64,000 nt of DNA from Brevibacterium iodinum ATCC 49514 (GCF_900169265.1 NZ_FXYX01000001.1:1-64000), one strand, 5' to 3'; positions 52,472 to 61,647 are shown, counted from the stretch's first letter. Numbers and translations: made by a program. Notes: generated by a model from the letters alone, not told the origin.

Positions 52472-53326
52472 CTATTCTTGATCGCGGCGAGCCATCGTCT
52501 GAGCGTTCCGAGCCGCATACTCCTCTGGTGCCGGGTATCCGACGGCGATGAGGACGAGCCCTTCGGCGGGCGTGACGAACATGGGCACATCTGGGGTCAG
52601 TCCGGCGTCCGCCTCGGCGATGAGCTCGGCCGGGCGGGTCACCGCCCAATTTCCGGACCCGACCTTGATCAGCCCGCCGACCAACGCGCGGACCATGTGA
52701 TGGCAGAAGGCATCGGCACACAGGTCGATGGTGATGACAGCATCCTGATCCCGCTCGACGCGCAGTTCGTGGAGGGTACGGATCGTCGTCGCCCCTTCGC
52801 GCGGTTTGCAGAACGGCAGGAAGTCATGGAGTCCCTGGACTTCGCGGGCCGCCTCGGCCATAGCGTCGACATCGAGCTCACCCTTGTGACGTGGAGTCAC
52901 CTGGGTCAGCAGCGGATCGATGAACGAACGATGATCGGCCAACCGGTACTGGTACGACCGCCACAGCGCGGAGAACCGGGCATCGAAATCCTCGGGTACC
53001 TCGGTCACGGAATGGATGACGATATCGAAGAACTCACCGGCCGCGAGGACTCCGCGCAGACGCGACAGCAGGGCCACCTCGGCGGATCGATTCGACTGGC
53101 CCACCAGCTTCGCGATCGCCGCATCGCTGATATCGATGTGGACGACTTGGCGACGGGCATGGACTCCGGCGTCGGTGCGGCCGGCGACGACGGTGGCCAC
53201 CTCGGTGCCGGTGATCCGCTGGAGCCCGGATTCGACGGCGGCCTGGACCGTGCGCAGCCCCGGCTGCTTGGCCCAGCCGTGGAAATCCGTGCCCCGGTAG
53301 CCCAGGTCGATGCGGAACCGGGTCAC
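52472..53326 (-). CDS. truA: tRNA pseudouridine(38-40) synthase
   Basis: Isomerises uridines 38-40 of the anticodon arm (284 aa). The catalytic Asp is in AGRTDAGVHARRQ near residue 52. Other family segments are RFSALWRSYQYRL and FCHHMVRALVGGLIKVG. It is preceded by, and overlaps by 4 nt, the LemA-like gene. In other Actinobacteria truA is next to rplM; here 8 kb lies between them. Confidence 0.95.
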   Translation of the reverse strand: MTRFRIDLGYRGTDFHGWAKQPGLRTVQAAVESGLQRITGTEVATVVAGRTDAGVHARRQVVHIDISDAAIAKLVGQSNRSAEVALLSRLRGVLAAGEFFDIVIHSVTEVPEDFDARFSALWRSYQYRLADHRSFIDPLLTQVTPRHKGELDVDAMAEAAREVQGLHDFLPFCKPREGATTIRTLHELRVERDQDAVITIDLCADAFCHHMVRALVGGLIKVGSGNWAVTRPAELIAEADAGLTPDVPMFVTPAEGLVLIAVGYPAPEEYAARNAQTMARRDQE

Positions 53327-53943
53327 GGGGTCATCCTCGCCGAGGCGGGGCCCTCCACGGCGGGTCCCCCGTCGTCGTGAACCGCCTCGGTGAAGGGGAC
53401 GCGGGACTTGAAGACCTTCTTGAAGAGGCGGGAGATCGGGCGGTTCCGCTGCCGGTGATAGCGCTCGACATTCGTATTGTAGAAGCGCGCACCCGCGATG
53501 ATCCGCTCTGTCAGCACTTGCAGCTGACCGTGCAGGAGCTGGATCGTCGTGTCGATCTCCTCATTCACCGCCGCCTGCTGGGAACGGGCAAAGTCCGAGG
53601 TCAGAGCTCGTTCCGTGACGGCTGTAGGAATGAGAGCGGCATCGTCGATGGCTGCGGTGAGTGCGTTTTCGGCGGCAGCACCGCGATGATCGAAGGAGGC
53701 GCGTTCGGCTGAGGCGAGCGCGAGTTCGAGACGGGACAGATCCTGGCCCGGGCTCTGGCCCAGAGTGCCGATATAGGACGGCACGAGTGCGTGCCGGGCA
53801 CGGATCTCACCGATGAGCTGACGTTTGGCTTCATCGCAGACGGAGCGCGCCATGGACAGCTGGTTGAACCGCAGCACGGTAAGGATGACGAGGACGATGA
53901 CGAGGGCGGCGAGCACACAGCCGCCGACGATGAACCAGACCAC
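53323..53943 (-). CDS. LemA-like membrane protein
   Basis: Protein of about 206 aa with one N-terminal helix (WFIVGGCVLAALVIVLVILT) and a helical body. FNQLSMARS, RARHALVPSYIGTL and the C-terminal FYNTNVERYHRQRNRPISRLF line up with the LemA family (FN...LKRRHDLIPNLV...YN...N). LemA function is unclear; the family is linked to signalling and phage or stress responses. The GTG at 53943 has GGGGA 7 nt upstream; a GTG at 53976 in frame is the alternative. It is cotranscribed with truA. Confidence 0.72.
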   Translation of the reverse strand: MVWFIVGGCVLAALVIVLVILTVLRFNQLSMARSVCDEAKRQLIGEIRARHALVPSYIGTLGQSPGQDLSRLELALASAERASFDHRGAAAENALTAAIDDAALIPTAVTERALTSDFARSQQAAVNEEIDTTIQLLHGQLQVLTERIIAGARFYNTNVERYHRQRNRPISRLFKKVFKSRVPFTEAVHDDGGPAVEGPASARMTP

Positions 53944-54146
53944 GCCCACTCCCCTCGCTCGCTCAGCAGCGCACACGTTTTCGACACCTCAGTTTACGCG
54001 GGGTTCAGACTCGTCGCGAACAGGACACCGTCCGGACGTCGAGGGCGAGTGGCAGCGGCCGCGACCCGAGCGATTTCGGCCAGATGTCGCCGACCTGTCG
54101 CCTTCGGGTCACACAGCAGTCACCCTTCAGGCATTAGCTGGGGCAT

Positions 54147-55328
54147 GTGAGAGTAGCGATCATTGCAGAATCCTTCCTCCCCAATATGAATGGGGTCACC
54201 CACTCACTCCTGCGGGTCCTCGACCATCTGGCCGACCGCGGCGACGAGGTCCTCGTCATCGCACCGGGCACTCGCAGAGACGGTCCGAAGGAGGTCGCCG
54301 GCGCTCGCATCGTCCGAGTCCCCTCGATCGCCTTGCCGAAGTATCGCCGCATCCGCGTCGCACCCGGTGGGGTCACCCGCATCCGGCGGCTGCTGCAGCG
54401 TTTCGCCCCGGACGTCGTCCACTTGGCCAGCCCCTTCGTCCTCGGTTGGCGCGGGGTGCTCGCCGCCCAGGCGCTCAACCTTCCGACCGTCGCGATCTAC
54501 CAGACCGAGGTTCCCGCCTACGCCGCCCGGTACGGCATGCACGGCATCGAAGCCATGCTGTGGAACCACGTCCGCAACATCCACCAGCATTCCTCCCTCA
54601 CGCTGGCCCCATCGTCGTACACGATCGATCAGTTGGAAGGGCTCGGAGTCGCCGAGGTGGCTCTGTGGGCCCGTGGGGTCGATTCCTCCCGCTTCGACCC
54701 CGGCCACAGGTCCGAGCCATGGCGGCGAAGCGTGGCCCCGAACGGGGAGAAGATCATCGGCTTCGTCGGTCGTTTGGCTGCGGAGAAGCAGGTCGAGGAT
54801 CTCGCCGGACTGACCGATCTGCCGGGAGCGAAGGTCGTCATCGTCGGTGACGGTCCGTGGCGGGCACGGCTGCAGCGGCTGATGCCGAACGCTCATTTCA
54901 CCGGGTTCCTCGGCGGGGATGCTCTGGCCCAGGCGGTGGCGAGCTTCGACCTCATGGTCGCCCCGGGAGAACTCGAGACCTTCTGCCAGACGATCCAGGA
55001 GGCGATGGCCTCCGAGGTTCCCGTCATCGCCCCTGCCCGAGGCGGCCCCCTCGACCTCGTCGATTCCTCGCGGACCGGGTGGCTCTACGCGCCGAAGGAC
55101 CTGGGCGCGATGCGGGCCCACGTCAACGACCTCCTCGGCGATGAGGCGAAGCGTCGGGCGTTCGGCGTCGCGGGGCGCGAACAGGTGCAGGCCCGGAGTT
55201 GGAAGAGTGTGTGCTCGCAGCTCGTCGGCCACTATTCGCGGGCGATCGAGAATCCGGCCCCGCAGGTGCTCGGCCGCACGTTCAGCTCGATGATCCACAC
55301 CGGCCTCGAAGACACCCTCCCCTACTGA
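54147..55328 (+). CDS. Glycosyltransferase family 4 (GDP-mannose-dependent type)
   Basis: GT-B fold retaining glycosyltransferase (393 aa). N-terminal RVAIIAESFLPNMNGVTHSLLRV is the signature of the actinobacterial MgtA/PimB-type mannosyltransferases; the C-terminal half has GFVGRLAAEKQVEDL and the nucleotide-sugar motif APGELETFCQTIQEAMASE (E-x7-E) at about residues 272-290. Likely role: mannosylation of a membrane glycolipid or lipoglycan. The GTG start has no ribosome site; a TTAGCT hexamer ends 7 nt upstream. It is a single gene. Confidence 0.85.
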   Translation: MRVAIIAESFLPNMNGVTHSLLRVLDHLADRGDEVLVIAPGTRRDGPKEVAGARIVRVPSIALPKYRRIRVAPGGVTRIRRLLQRFAPDVVHLASPFVLGWRGVLAAQALNLPTVAIYQTEVPAYAARYGMHGIEAMLWNHVRNIHQHSSLTLAPSSYTIDQLEGLGVAEVALWARGVDSSRFDPGHRSEPWRRSVAPNGEKIIGFVGRLAAEKQVEDLAGLTDLPGAKVVIVGDGPWRARLQRLMPNAHFTGFLGGDALAQAVASFDLMVAPGELETFCQTIQEAMASEVPVIAPARGGPLDLVDSSRTGWLYAPKDLGAMRAHVNDLLGDEAKRRAFGVAGREQVQARSWKSVCSQLVGHYSRAIENPAPQVLGRTFSSMIHTGLEDTLPY

Positions 55329-55340
55329 AGCCTCACCGGC

Positions 55341-55910
55341 TCAGCCGAGGCCGGCGGTCCAGTCGGCGACAGTGACCACTTTCGCCTGCTTGGGAAAGAC
55401 CTTCTCCGTGAGCACTCGGTGGACCTCGGGGTCGCGGTCGGCGCAGGCGTCGGAGAGCACCGTGAGTTCGAAGTCGAGGTCAGCGGCCTGACGCACCGTC
55501 GAGAGCACGACTCCGCTCGTCGCGACTCCGGCCAGCACGAGCGAACGCGCCCCATAACCGCGCAGCAGCACCTCGAGGTCGCTGCCGGTGAAGGCGCTGA
55601 TGCGCCGCTTCGTCACAATCGGCTCTCCCGAATGCCGCCCGAGGGTTTCGTGGATACTCGTCGACGCGTGTGTCTCATCCACATCTCCATGGGCGGCGAT
55701 CTGCGCGAACGAGGCGGTTGCCGCCAACTCCGGATGCCCCTCACGCAGTGCCACCCGCACCCACACGACGGGAATGCCGTGCTCACGAGCTGCAACGACT
55801 GCGTCACGGGCGCGTTCGAGCACACCGGTTGAGCCGAAGGCTTCGTCACCGGCGATGCCGTTCTGGAAGTCCATGGCCAACAGGACTGTGTTCTTCGTGC
55901 CCGTCATCAT
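55341..55910 (-). CDS. Isochorismatase-fold hydrolase lacking the catalytic cysteine
   Basis: Cysteine-hydrolase-fold protein (189 aa). The Asp (LLAMDFQNGI, residues 10-19) and Lys (IVTKRRISAF) of the triad are in place, but the loop usually reading GVATNVCVEST reads GVATSGVVLST: valine replaces cysteine. This places it with isochorismatase-like or non-thiol variants rather than nicotinamidases. Function unknown. Two adjacent ATGs (55910, 55907) share the AAGGAAA site. Confidence 0.82.
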   Translation of the reverse strand: MMTGTKNTVLLAMDFQNGIAGDEAFGSTGVLERARDAVVAAREHGIPVVWVRVALREGHPELAATASFAQIAAHGDVDETHASTSIHETLGRHSGEPIVTKRRISAFTGSDLEVLLRGYGARSLVLAGVATSGVVLSTVRQAADLDFELTVLSDACADRDPEVHRVLTEKVFPKQAKVVTVADWTAGLG

Positions 55911-56190
55911 GTTTCCTTCGGTTCGGGCGGGGGTTCGTCCCCGCTGTCGCCGAGGCTACTCCTCCCACCAGGTGTTCTGCTGAGACCAGTCTTCAGATGC
56001 GCTGGGTCTCCGGGTTCACCGGCTGATTCCCCTCCGAGGCTGTTCCCTGAAAGCACGGATCTGGCGTAGGAGATCACGGCTCACAGACTGCCCTGATGCG
56101 AACAGATCACCTTCTGAAGCCGCATTGCAATACCTCCGGGAAAGGAGCACCCGCGGGTTCAAGATGCATACGCACTGATCACAATCACCA

Positions 56191-56302
56191 CGTATGAACT
56201 TTGAAGCCGCTCATACGCGCTTCCCCTCGCCGACCGCTCAAGTCCTCATCGTTGCATCAAGCTATGCGATGAGCGATCGACGGCACCTCGAGCGGTCGAT
56301 CG
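56191..56302. terminator. Three adjacent short hairpins downstream of the biotin transporter operon
   Basis: Three inverted repeats follow one another: CGTATGA/TCATACG (56191-56217), CTCATCG/CGATGAG (56245-56273) and CGATCGAC/GTCGATCG (56274-56302). They end 7 nt from the ecfT stop codon on the minus strand and probably end that transcript. The rest of the 398-bp spacer (55911-56308) shows nothing I can name. Confidence 0.55.
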
Positions 56303-56308
56303 AGACGG

Positions 56309-56959
56309 TCAGTCCACGATGCCGCGGGCGTCGAGGGCTCGTCCCGTGTCCTGCGCGTATTTCACCGACCGCAGGATCGCCGGCACCACGCGGGCCTTGA
56401 TGCTCGAATCCAATCCCCTGGCGCGGGCGGCACGTTCAGCCTCTCCGAGCAGTCCGGAGATATGCGAGATCGCCCGGACCATCAGACCCGCCGTCAACGC
56501 GATCGCTTCGGTGTTCGCCCCGAGGAATCGCAGAGGCGAGACGATCACCGTGAACGCATCGAGCAGCTGCCCGACCGAGGTCGTGAGCGTCAGCATCAAC
56601 GCGGCCTGCACGCACGCGAAGATGGTCCCGCCGACGGCCAAACCCGACCCGGTGGACCCGAAGAGATACTGCAGCCCCATGATGATGGCCACGAGCACGG
56701 CCACATAGACCCACGTCACCAGGAAGTGCTTGAGCCGCAGTCGGGCAGTGAATCCGATGACGACGAGAACGGCGAACATCGACCAGTTGACCGTCGCGTC
56801 CCGGAAGATGAGCGCCACGATGCCGATGACGGCGATCATCGCCAGCTTCACTCCCGTCGGCACCGAGTGCAGCCATCCCCGAGGATGCGCTACCTTTCCG
56901 AACAGCTGCGGGCGGGCTTTGATGCCCGCCTTCTTCCGCCACGTCTCCTGCTGGGTCAT
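56309..56959 (-). CDS. bioN: Biotin ECF transporter transmembrane subunit
   Basis: EcfT/CbiQ-type scaffold protein (216 aa) that joins the ATPase dimer to the substrate subunit BioY. Five helices lie between about residues 37 and 165; the coupling motifs ARARG (near 182) and ALDARG (C-terminus) are both present. It overlaps bioM by 4 nt. Confidence 0.92.
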   Translation of the reverse strand: MTQQETWRKKAGIKARPQLFGKVAHPRGWLHSVPTGVKLAMIAVIGIVALIFRDATVNWSMFAVLVVIGFTARLRLKHFLVTWVYVAVLVAIIMGLQYLFGSTGSGLAVGGTIFACVQAALMLTLTTSVGQLLDAFTVIVSPLRFLGANTEAIALTAGLMVRAISHISGLLGEAERAARARGLDSSIKARVVPAILRSVKYAQDTGRALDARGIVD

Positions 56960-57684
56960 GGCGTATCGCTCATGATGATGTTCCGGTAGGCGGCGACCGC
57001 CTCGGCGGGGGTGGAATCGGCTGCGATTCGACCGTCTTCGACGACCACGGCGCGCTGGGCGATCTGTGCGAACTCCAGATCATGGGTGGTGAGGATGATC
57101 CGCACTCCGCGCCGCGTGACGAGCTCCTGCAGATGAAGGCGCAGGCGCTCCTTGTTGCGCAGATCGAGCAGAGTCGTCGGCTCGTCGAGGACGAGGATCT
57201 GCGGATCCACGGCGAGCACCGCTGCCAGAGCAACGAGCTGGCGCTGACCGCCGGAGAGTTCGTAGACACTGCGATCGGCGAGGTCGGCGATGCCGAGCTC
57301 ATTGAGGACCGCCAGCGCCGCGGCCCGACGTTCCCTCTTGGGCACAGATTTGCGCAGGGACAGTTCGATGTCCTCGATCGCGGTCGGCATGACCAACTGC
57401 GCGGCCGGATCGGTGAAGACGAAACCGACGCGCGATCGCACCTTCGCTGCCTGGCGGCGCGGGTCGAAGCCGTCGACGAGGACTTCGCCCGCATTCGCTG
57501 TGACCAAACCGTTGAACAGCTGCAGCAGGGTCGACTTGCCCGAGCCGTTCGCGCCGATGACGGCGACGATGTCTTCGGTGAGGGTGAGGTTGACGTCTTT
57601 GAGGATCGGGCGCACGACATCGCCGTCGGGTCCTTCGTCGAGGACTCCGACGCCGACGTCGTTCAGCCGGATCTCCCGTGTCAC
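56956..57684 (-). CDS. bioM: Biotin ECF transporter ATPase
   Basis: ABC ATPase (242 aa) of the ECF class. Walker A is GANGSGKST near residue 44, Q-loop VFTDPAAQLVMPT, signature LSGGQRQL, Walker B ILVLDEPTTLLD and H-loop LTTHDLEF. It overlaps bioY and bioN by 4 nt each. With only one ATPase gene, the complex would contain a BioM homodimer. Confidence 0.92.
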   Translation of the reverse strand: MTREIRLNDVGVGVLDEGPDGDVVRPILKDVNLTLTEDIVAVIGANGSGKSTLLQLFNGLVTANAGEVLVDGFDPRRQAAKVRSRVGFVFTDPAAQLVMPTAIEDIELSLRKSVPKRERRAAALAVLNELGIADLADRSVYELSGGQRQLVALAAVLAVDPQILVLDEPTTLLDLRNKERLRLHLQELVTRRGVRIILTTHDLEFAQIAQRAVVVEDGRIAADSTPAEAVAAYRNIIMSDTP

Positions 57685-58337
57685 TTGGCGTCCTGCTCCT
57701 GACGCACCGACACCGATTCCACGCTGACGCCGCGACGACGCAGGATGTCGGGGAACGCACGGTGGATGAGGAGGGCCACCGAGGCGGCCAGAATGTTCTT
57801 CACAATGTCACCGGGCCAGTAGATGAGGTCCGCGGCCGCTGCCGCACTCAGCGGCAGGTCGCCGTTGATCGACATGCCGAGGATGCCCAGGGGGTGGTTG
57901 AGCAGGATGCTGCCGCCGAATCCGCCGACGAACAGTGCCACACCGAGCCTCATCCCCTTGAAGCGACGCACGGCCCAGTGAGCGGCAAGTCCGGCGACGA
58001 GGGCGTAGAGGGCGAAGGAGACGATGTAGCCGGCGCTCGGCCCGGCGAGGATGCCGATTCCGCCGCGCATCCCCGAGAAGATCGGCAGGCCGACGAGACC
58101 GAGCACAACGTAGAGCAGGGTGGCCGCGAATCCGCGCCACGGCCCGAGCACCATTCCACACAGGGCGATCGCGAAGGTCTGCAGAGTGATCGGCACACCG
58201 AGGGGCCCGACCGGGACCGGGGGCATCATCGCAAAGGCCGCGATCAGCGCCGCGAAGACCGCAATGAGAGCGATATCCGTGCCGGCAGAGCGGGGGCGGG
58301 TGATTCCCGCCGAGGTCGTGCTGTGAGTCGGTGTCAT
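57681..58337 (-). CDS. bioY: Biotin ECF transporter S component
   Basis: Membrane protein (218 aa) that binds biotin with high affinity. Six helices; family motifs VPITLQTFAIALCG, YVVLGLVGLPIFSG and GPSAGYIVSF are present. The ATG is preceded by GGAG. It is the first gene of bioY-bioM-bioN, under a BioQ-like operator. No biotin biosynthesis gene is in the window. Confidence 0.95.
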   Translation of the reverse strand: MTPTHSTTSAGITRPRSAGTDIALIAVFAALIAAFAMMPPVPVGPLGVPITLQTFAIALCGMVLGPWRGFAATLLYVVLGLVGLPIFSGMRGGIGILAGPSAGYIVSFALYALVAGLAAHWAVRRFKGMRLGVALFVGGFGGSILLNHPLGILGMSINGDLPLSAAAAADLIYWPGDIVKNILAASVALLIHRAFPDILRRRGVSVESVSVRQEQDAK

Positions 58338-58410
58338 GAGTACTCCATTGTTCGTGGTTCGTCCGGCTCCGGACCGGGGAAAGCTCGAGGCGGCCCCGAG
58401 CGCCCCTCAA

Positions 58411-58432
58411 CTGTAGCTGAACGGTGTTCAGG
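58411..58432 (-). promoter_or_regulatory. BioQ-type operator and -10 of the biotin transporter operon
   Basis: The palindrome CTGAACGGTGTTCAG (58418-58432) matches the TGAAC-N3-GTTCA operator described for the TetR-type biotin regulator BioQ of Corynebacterium and Mycobacterium. A TACAGT hexamer (58416-58411, minus strand) follows directly, so the operator lies in the -35/-10 spacer. A biotin-dependent repressor would block transcription. No bioQ gene is in the window. Confidence 0.82.
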
Positions 58433-58521
58433 AGCAGTACTCGGGGGTCTTATTCGAAGCCGCCTCGGTGAGGGTGTGCCCACGTTTCCGTACGCAGGGA
58501 CCCGTCAACGATCGTGGAGGA

Positions 58522-60105
58522 TCACTCCCATTCGATGGTGCCTGGAGGCTTCGAAGTGACGTCCAGGACGACGCGGTTGATGTCGTCGACCTCGTTGGTG
58601 ATGCGGTTGGAGATCACGGAGAGCACATCGTAGGGGATGCGCGTCCAGTCTGCGGTCATCGCGTCCTCGCTCGAGACCGGACGCAACACGACGGGGTGGC
58701 CGTAGGTGCGGCCGTCGCCCTGGACGCCGACGGAGCGGACATCGGCGAGCAGGACGACCGGGCACTGCCAGATCTCTCCGTCGAGGCCGGCCTTCGTCAG
58801 CTCTTCACGAGCGATCGCATCGGCCTTGCGCAGGATGGTCAGGCGCTCCTCGGTGACTTCGCCGATGATGCGGATGCCCAGTCCCGGTCCGGGGAACGGC
58901 TGGCGGGAGACGATGACCTCGGGCACGCCGAGTTCGCGTCCGATGGCGCGGACCTCGTCCTTGAACAGGGCGCGCAGCGGTTCGATGAGCTGGAACTGGA
59001 TGTCGTCGGGCAGGCCGCCGACATTGTGGTGGCTCTTGATGTTCGCGGTGCCCGATCCGCCGCCTGATTCGACGACGTCGGGGTAGAGGGTGCCCTGGAC
59101 GAGGAAGGCGATCTCTTCGCCGTCGCCTTCCTGGGCTTGAAGGACGAGGTCGGCGGCAGCGGATTCGAAGGTGCGGATGAATTCGCGGCCGATGATCTTG
59201 CGCTTCTCCTCCGGGTCGGTGACTCCGGCGAGCTCGCCGAGGAACTGCTCCCGGGCATCGACGGTGACCAGGCGGACGCCGATCGAGTCGACGTAGTCCT
59301 TCTCGACCTGTTCGCGTTCGTCCTGGCGCAGCAGACCGTGGTCGACGAAGACGCAGGTGAGCTGGTCGCCGATGGCTTTGTGGACGAGGGCCGCGGCCAC
59401 GGAGGAGTCGACTCCTCCGGACAGGCCGCAGATGACCTTCTTGTTCCCGACGCGGGCGCGGATGAGCTCGACCTGCTCGTCGATGACGGATTCGTTCGTC
59501 CAGTCGGCGCTGAGCCCGGCGACGTTGAAGAGGAAGTTCTCGAGGATCTTCTGCCCGTTCTCCGAGTGGAGGACCTCAGGATGCCACTGCACTCCAGCGA
59601 ACTTCTTCGCTGCGCATTCGAAAGCGGCGACCGGGGTGTCCGGTGTGGAGGCGAGGACGTCGAAGCCTTCCGGTGCCTCGGCCACGGAGTCCCCGTGGGA
59701 CATCCAGACCTTGTAGGCCTCGGGGGTGTCGGCGAGCAGAGCGCCGGGCTGCGCCACGGAGACCGGGGTCGATCCGTATTCGCGCTTATCGGTCTTGGCC
59801 ACGCGGCCGCCGAGGGCGGTCGACATGAGCTGGAAGCCGTAGCAGATGCCCATCGTGGGCACGCCGAGGTCGAACACTGAAGTATCGAAGCTCGGGGCCG
59901 CTGCGTCGTTGACGCTCGAAGGCCCACCGGAGAGCACGATGGCCACGGGGTTCTTCGCCGCGAACTCCGACGCCGGGGCGTCGTGGGCGATGATCTCTGA
60001 GTACAGACCGGCTTCGCGGATGCGGCGCGCGATGAGCTGGGCGTACTGGGCGCCGAAATCGACGACGAGGACAGGGGGCACCTGCGTGCTCTGGGTTTGC
60101 GTCAT
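58522..60105 (-). CDS. guaA: GMP synthase (glutamine-hydrolyzing)
   Basis: Makes GMP from XMP (527 aa). The glutaminase domain has the nucleophile in GICYGFQLM near residue 90 and the His/Glu pair in [11 protein letters not shown]. The synthetase domain has the PP-loop GLSGGVDSS near 228 and the C-terminal dimerisation domain ends [15 protein letters not shown] ends 6 nt before the ATG, so it is probably leaderless. Confidence 0.97.
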   Translation of the reverse strand: MTQTQSTQVPPVLVVDFGAQYAQLIARRIREAGLYSEIIAHDAPASEFAAKNPVAIVLSGGPSSVNDAAAPSFDTSVFDLGVPTMGICYGFQLMSTALGGRVAKTDKREYGSTPVSVAQPGALLADTPEAYKVWMSHGDSVAEAPEGFDVLASTPDTPVAAFECAAKKFAGVQWHPEVLHSENGQKILENFLFNVAGLSADWTNESVIDEQVELIRARVGNKKVICGLSGGVDSSVAAALVHKAIGDQLTCVFVDHGLLRQDEREQVEKDYVDSIGVRLVTVDAREQFLGELAGVTDPEEKRKIIGREFIRTFESAAADLVLQAQEGDGEEIAFLVQGTLYPDVVESGGGSGTANIKSHHNVGGLPDDIQFQLIEPLRALFKDEVRAIGRELGVPEVIVSRQPFPGPGLGIRIIGEVTEERLTILRKADAIAREELTKAGLDGEIWQCPVVLLADVRSVGVQGDGRTYGHPVVLRPVSSEDAMTADWTRIPYDVLSVISNRITNEVDDINRVVLDVTSKPPGTIEWE

Positions 60106-60111
60106 GCTCCA

Positions 60112-60117
60112 ATTCTA
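60112..60117 (-). promoter_or_regulatory. -10 hexamer TAGAAT of leaderless guaA
   Basis: TAGAAT on the minus strand is followed by TGGAGC and the ATG of guaA. Confidence 0.6.
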
Positions 60118-60201
60118 AGCGTCGGCGACCAGAGCCTCGAATCGGCCCACCCGACCACGAGAGGACGGGTGCGCACGGACCGTGCGGCCGCCTCGGGGAG
60201 G

Positions 60202-60220
60202 GGATCCGGATACCGGATCC
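60202..60220. terminator. Short perfect hairpin after the DUF3817 gene
   Basis: GGATCCGG and CCGGATCC flank a 3-nt loop, 7 nt after the DUF3817 stop codon on the minus strand. No T tract. Confidence 0.55.
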
Positions 60221-60226
60221 GGGCGG

Positions 60227-60664
60227 TCAGGACTTGGGGGCGACGACGACGGCGGCTTCGAGCTCCGCGTCGACCTGGCGGTGGATGCGGCGCTCGAGGA
60301 TGAACGACATCACGGGCACGACGCCGGCGAGCGCGAGGATGAGGTAGCGGCCGAGGGACCAGCGCATCTGCTGGTTGAGCCAGAAGCAGCCGATGAGGTA
60401 GACGACGTAGCACCAGCCGTGGCAGATCGCGATGGCCGCGGCGAGGTTGAAGCCGCCGAAGTTCAGGGCCGTGGACGGGTCGGCGGCGATGAGGTACTTG
60501 TAGATCATCTCGACCGTGAGGATGAGCAGCATCGTGCCGGTGATGAACGCCATCACGCGGTAGAACTTCAGCGCATTCCGGGCGGAGGTGAAGCGTTTGA
60601 CGCTCCACACGTTGTTCTCGTCGAAGTCGGGGCGGGAGTCCAAGGACTCGTGTTCTTCGCTCAC
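60227..60664 (-). CDS. DUF3817 membrane protein
   Basis: Small membrane protein (145 aa) of the DUF3817 family. Three or four helices: ALKFYRVMAFITGTMLLILT, AIAICHGWCYVVYLIGCFW and LILALAGVVPVMSFILE, the last followed by a basic motif (ERRIHRQ). A hydrophilic N-terminus precedes them. Function unknown; in Actinobacteria it often follows SURF1, as here (2-nt gap), which hints at a link with respiratory complexes. Confidence 0.82.
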   Translation of the reverse strand: MSEEHESLDSRPDFDENNVWSVKRFTSARNALKFYRVMAFITGTMLLILTVEMIYKYLIAADPSTALNFGGFNLAAAIAICHGWCYVVYLIGCFWLNQQMRWSLGRYLILALAGVVPVMSFILERRIHRQVDAELEAAVVVAPKS

Positions 60665-60666
60665 GC

Positions 60667-61647
60667 TCAGTTTCCTCCGGTCGTGGATGTATCGGTGTTT
60701 CGGGTGTCGGCGGTCTTGCTTCGCTTCTTCCCCGGTTTGGCTCCGCCGTGGCGGTGGGCCGGCAGTCCGGTCAGCCCGGACATCACCTCGGGGTCGATCG
60801 TCGCATCGCCTGCGGGCTTGACGACAACATACTCGACGGTCTTCGCGGAATCCTGGGAATCCTCGCCGAGGCGGCGCCGGAGGTAATCATCGCGCAGCAG
60901 CTGGAACCACATGTAGAGGGCCATGGCTGCGAAGATGATCCATTCGAGAGCGTAGACCGCCGACTGCAGATCGAATCCGCCCTCGTCGCGGGTCGTCGTG
61001 GTCGGGACCTGTGCGAGTCCGTCGGTGCCCACCGAGGCGGCGGCGCCGGTGGCCTTCTCCGGGATGAGGAATCCGGAGTAGGTGAGCAGGTCGGGGAACA
61101 TGTTGATGATCTGCGAGGTCGAGACCGTGTGCACCTGCCCCTCGGGCAGATCATTGCCCTCAACGGGGCCTTCGATCGGTCCGATGCGCGCGGTCAGCTC
61201 GACCTGGCCGTCTCGAGCCTCAGACGTCATCGCCGTGTCCTCGTCGGTGGTGAAACCGCGGACGACGGGAATCGCGATCGTCTTCTCGTCGGCGTTCGCG
61301 GCCTCGACGCCTTCACCGAGGTGACCGCCGTCCGGAGCGAACATCGTGACCACCCAATAGCCGGACTCATCATTCTGTATGCGGCCGGGGATGACGATCT
61401 GCGCCTCGGGGATCCAGTGTCCGGACAGGCTGACGCGCTGGTCGGCGAGGATGCCGGGCATCGGAGCCTGGGCATCCATGACGTCGTTGAAGTCCTTGAG
61501 CTCATCGACTCCGGAGGACGCAGCGACGTCGTTCTTGTGCTGGGCCCGGTCGACCTGCCACGCGGAGAGTCCGACGAAGCAGGTGACGAGCACCAGGACG
61601 AGGAGCAGGGACCCCAGCCATTTGGGAGTCAGCGCCAGGCGGAACAG
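60667..61647 (-). CDS. SURF1-like protein, cytochrome oxidase assembly
   Basis: Inner-membrane protein of about 326 aa with two helices (WLGSLLLVLVLVTCFVGLSA near residue 11 and YALEWIIFAAMALYMWFQLL near 240) around an extracytoplasmic domain, the SURF1 layout. AWQVDRA after helix 1 and SGHWIPEAQIVIPG match the family. The start is uncertain: no ATG, GTG or TTG lies at the expected place. CTG 61647 fits the family N-terminus and has GGTGG upstream; GTG 61752 inside guaB3 is the nearest standard start. The tail is Lys/Arg/Thr-rich. Confidence 0.78.
   Translation of the reverse strand: MFRLALTPKWLGSLLLVLVLVTCFVGLSAWQVDRAQHKNDVAASSGVDELKDFNDVMDAQAPMPGILADQRVSLSGHWIPEAQIVIPGRIQNDESGYWVVTMFAPDGGHLGEGVEAANADEKTIAIPVVRGFTTDEDTAMTSEARDGQVELTARIGPIEGPVEGNDLPEGQVHTVSTSQIINMFPDLLTYSGFLIPEKATGAAASVGTDGLAQVPTTTTRDEGGFDLQSAVYALEWIIFAAMALYMWFQLLRDDYLRRRLGEDSQDSAKTVEYVVVKPAGDATIDPEVMSGLTGLPAHRHGGAKPGKKRSKTADTRNTDTSTTGGN

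Noticed and set aside
56194-56400. 68-aa plus-strand frame in the biotin operon spacer
   Set aside because: It overlaps three hairpins and the end of bioN, has no ribosome site at a proper distance and no family.
2832-60878. Reading the dispersed 10-mer as KOPS or Chi
   Set aside because: Both need a strong strand bias. The copies are about evenly split between strands in this window.
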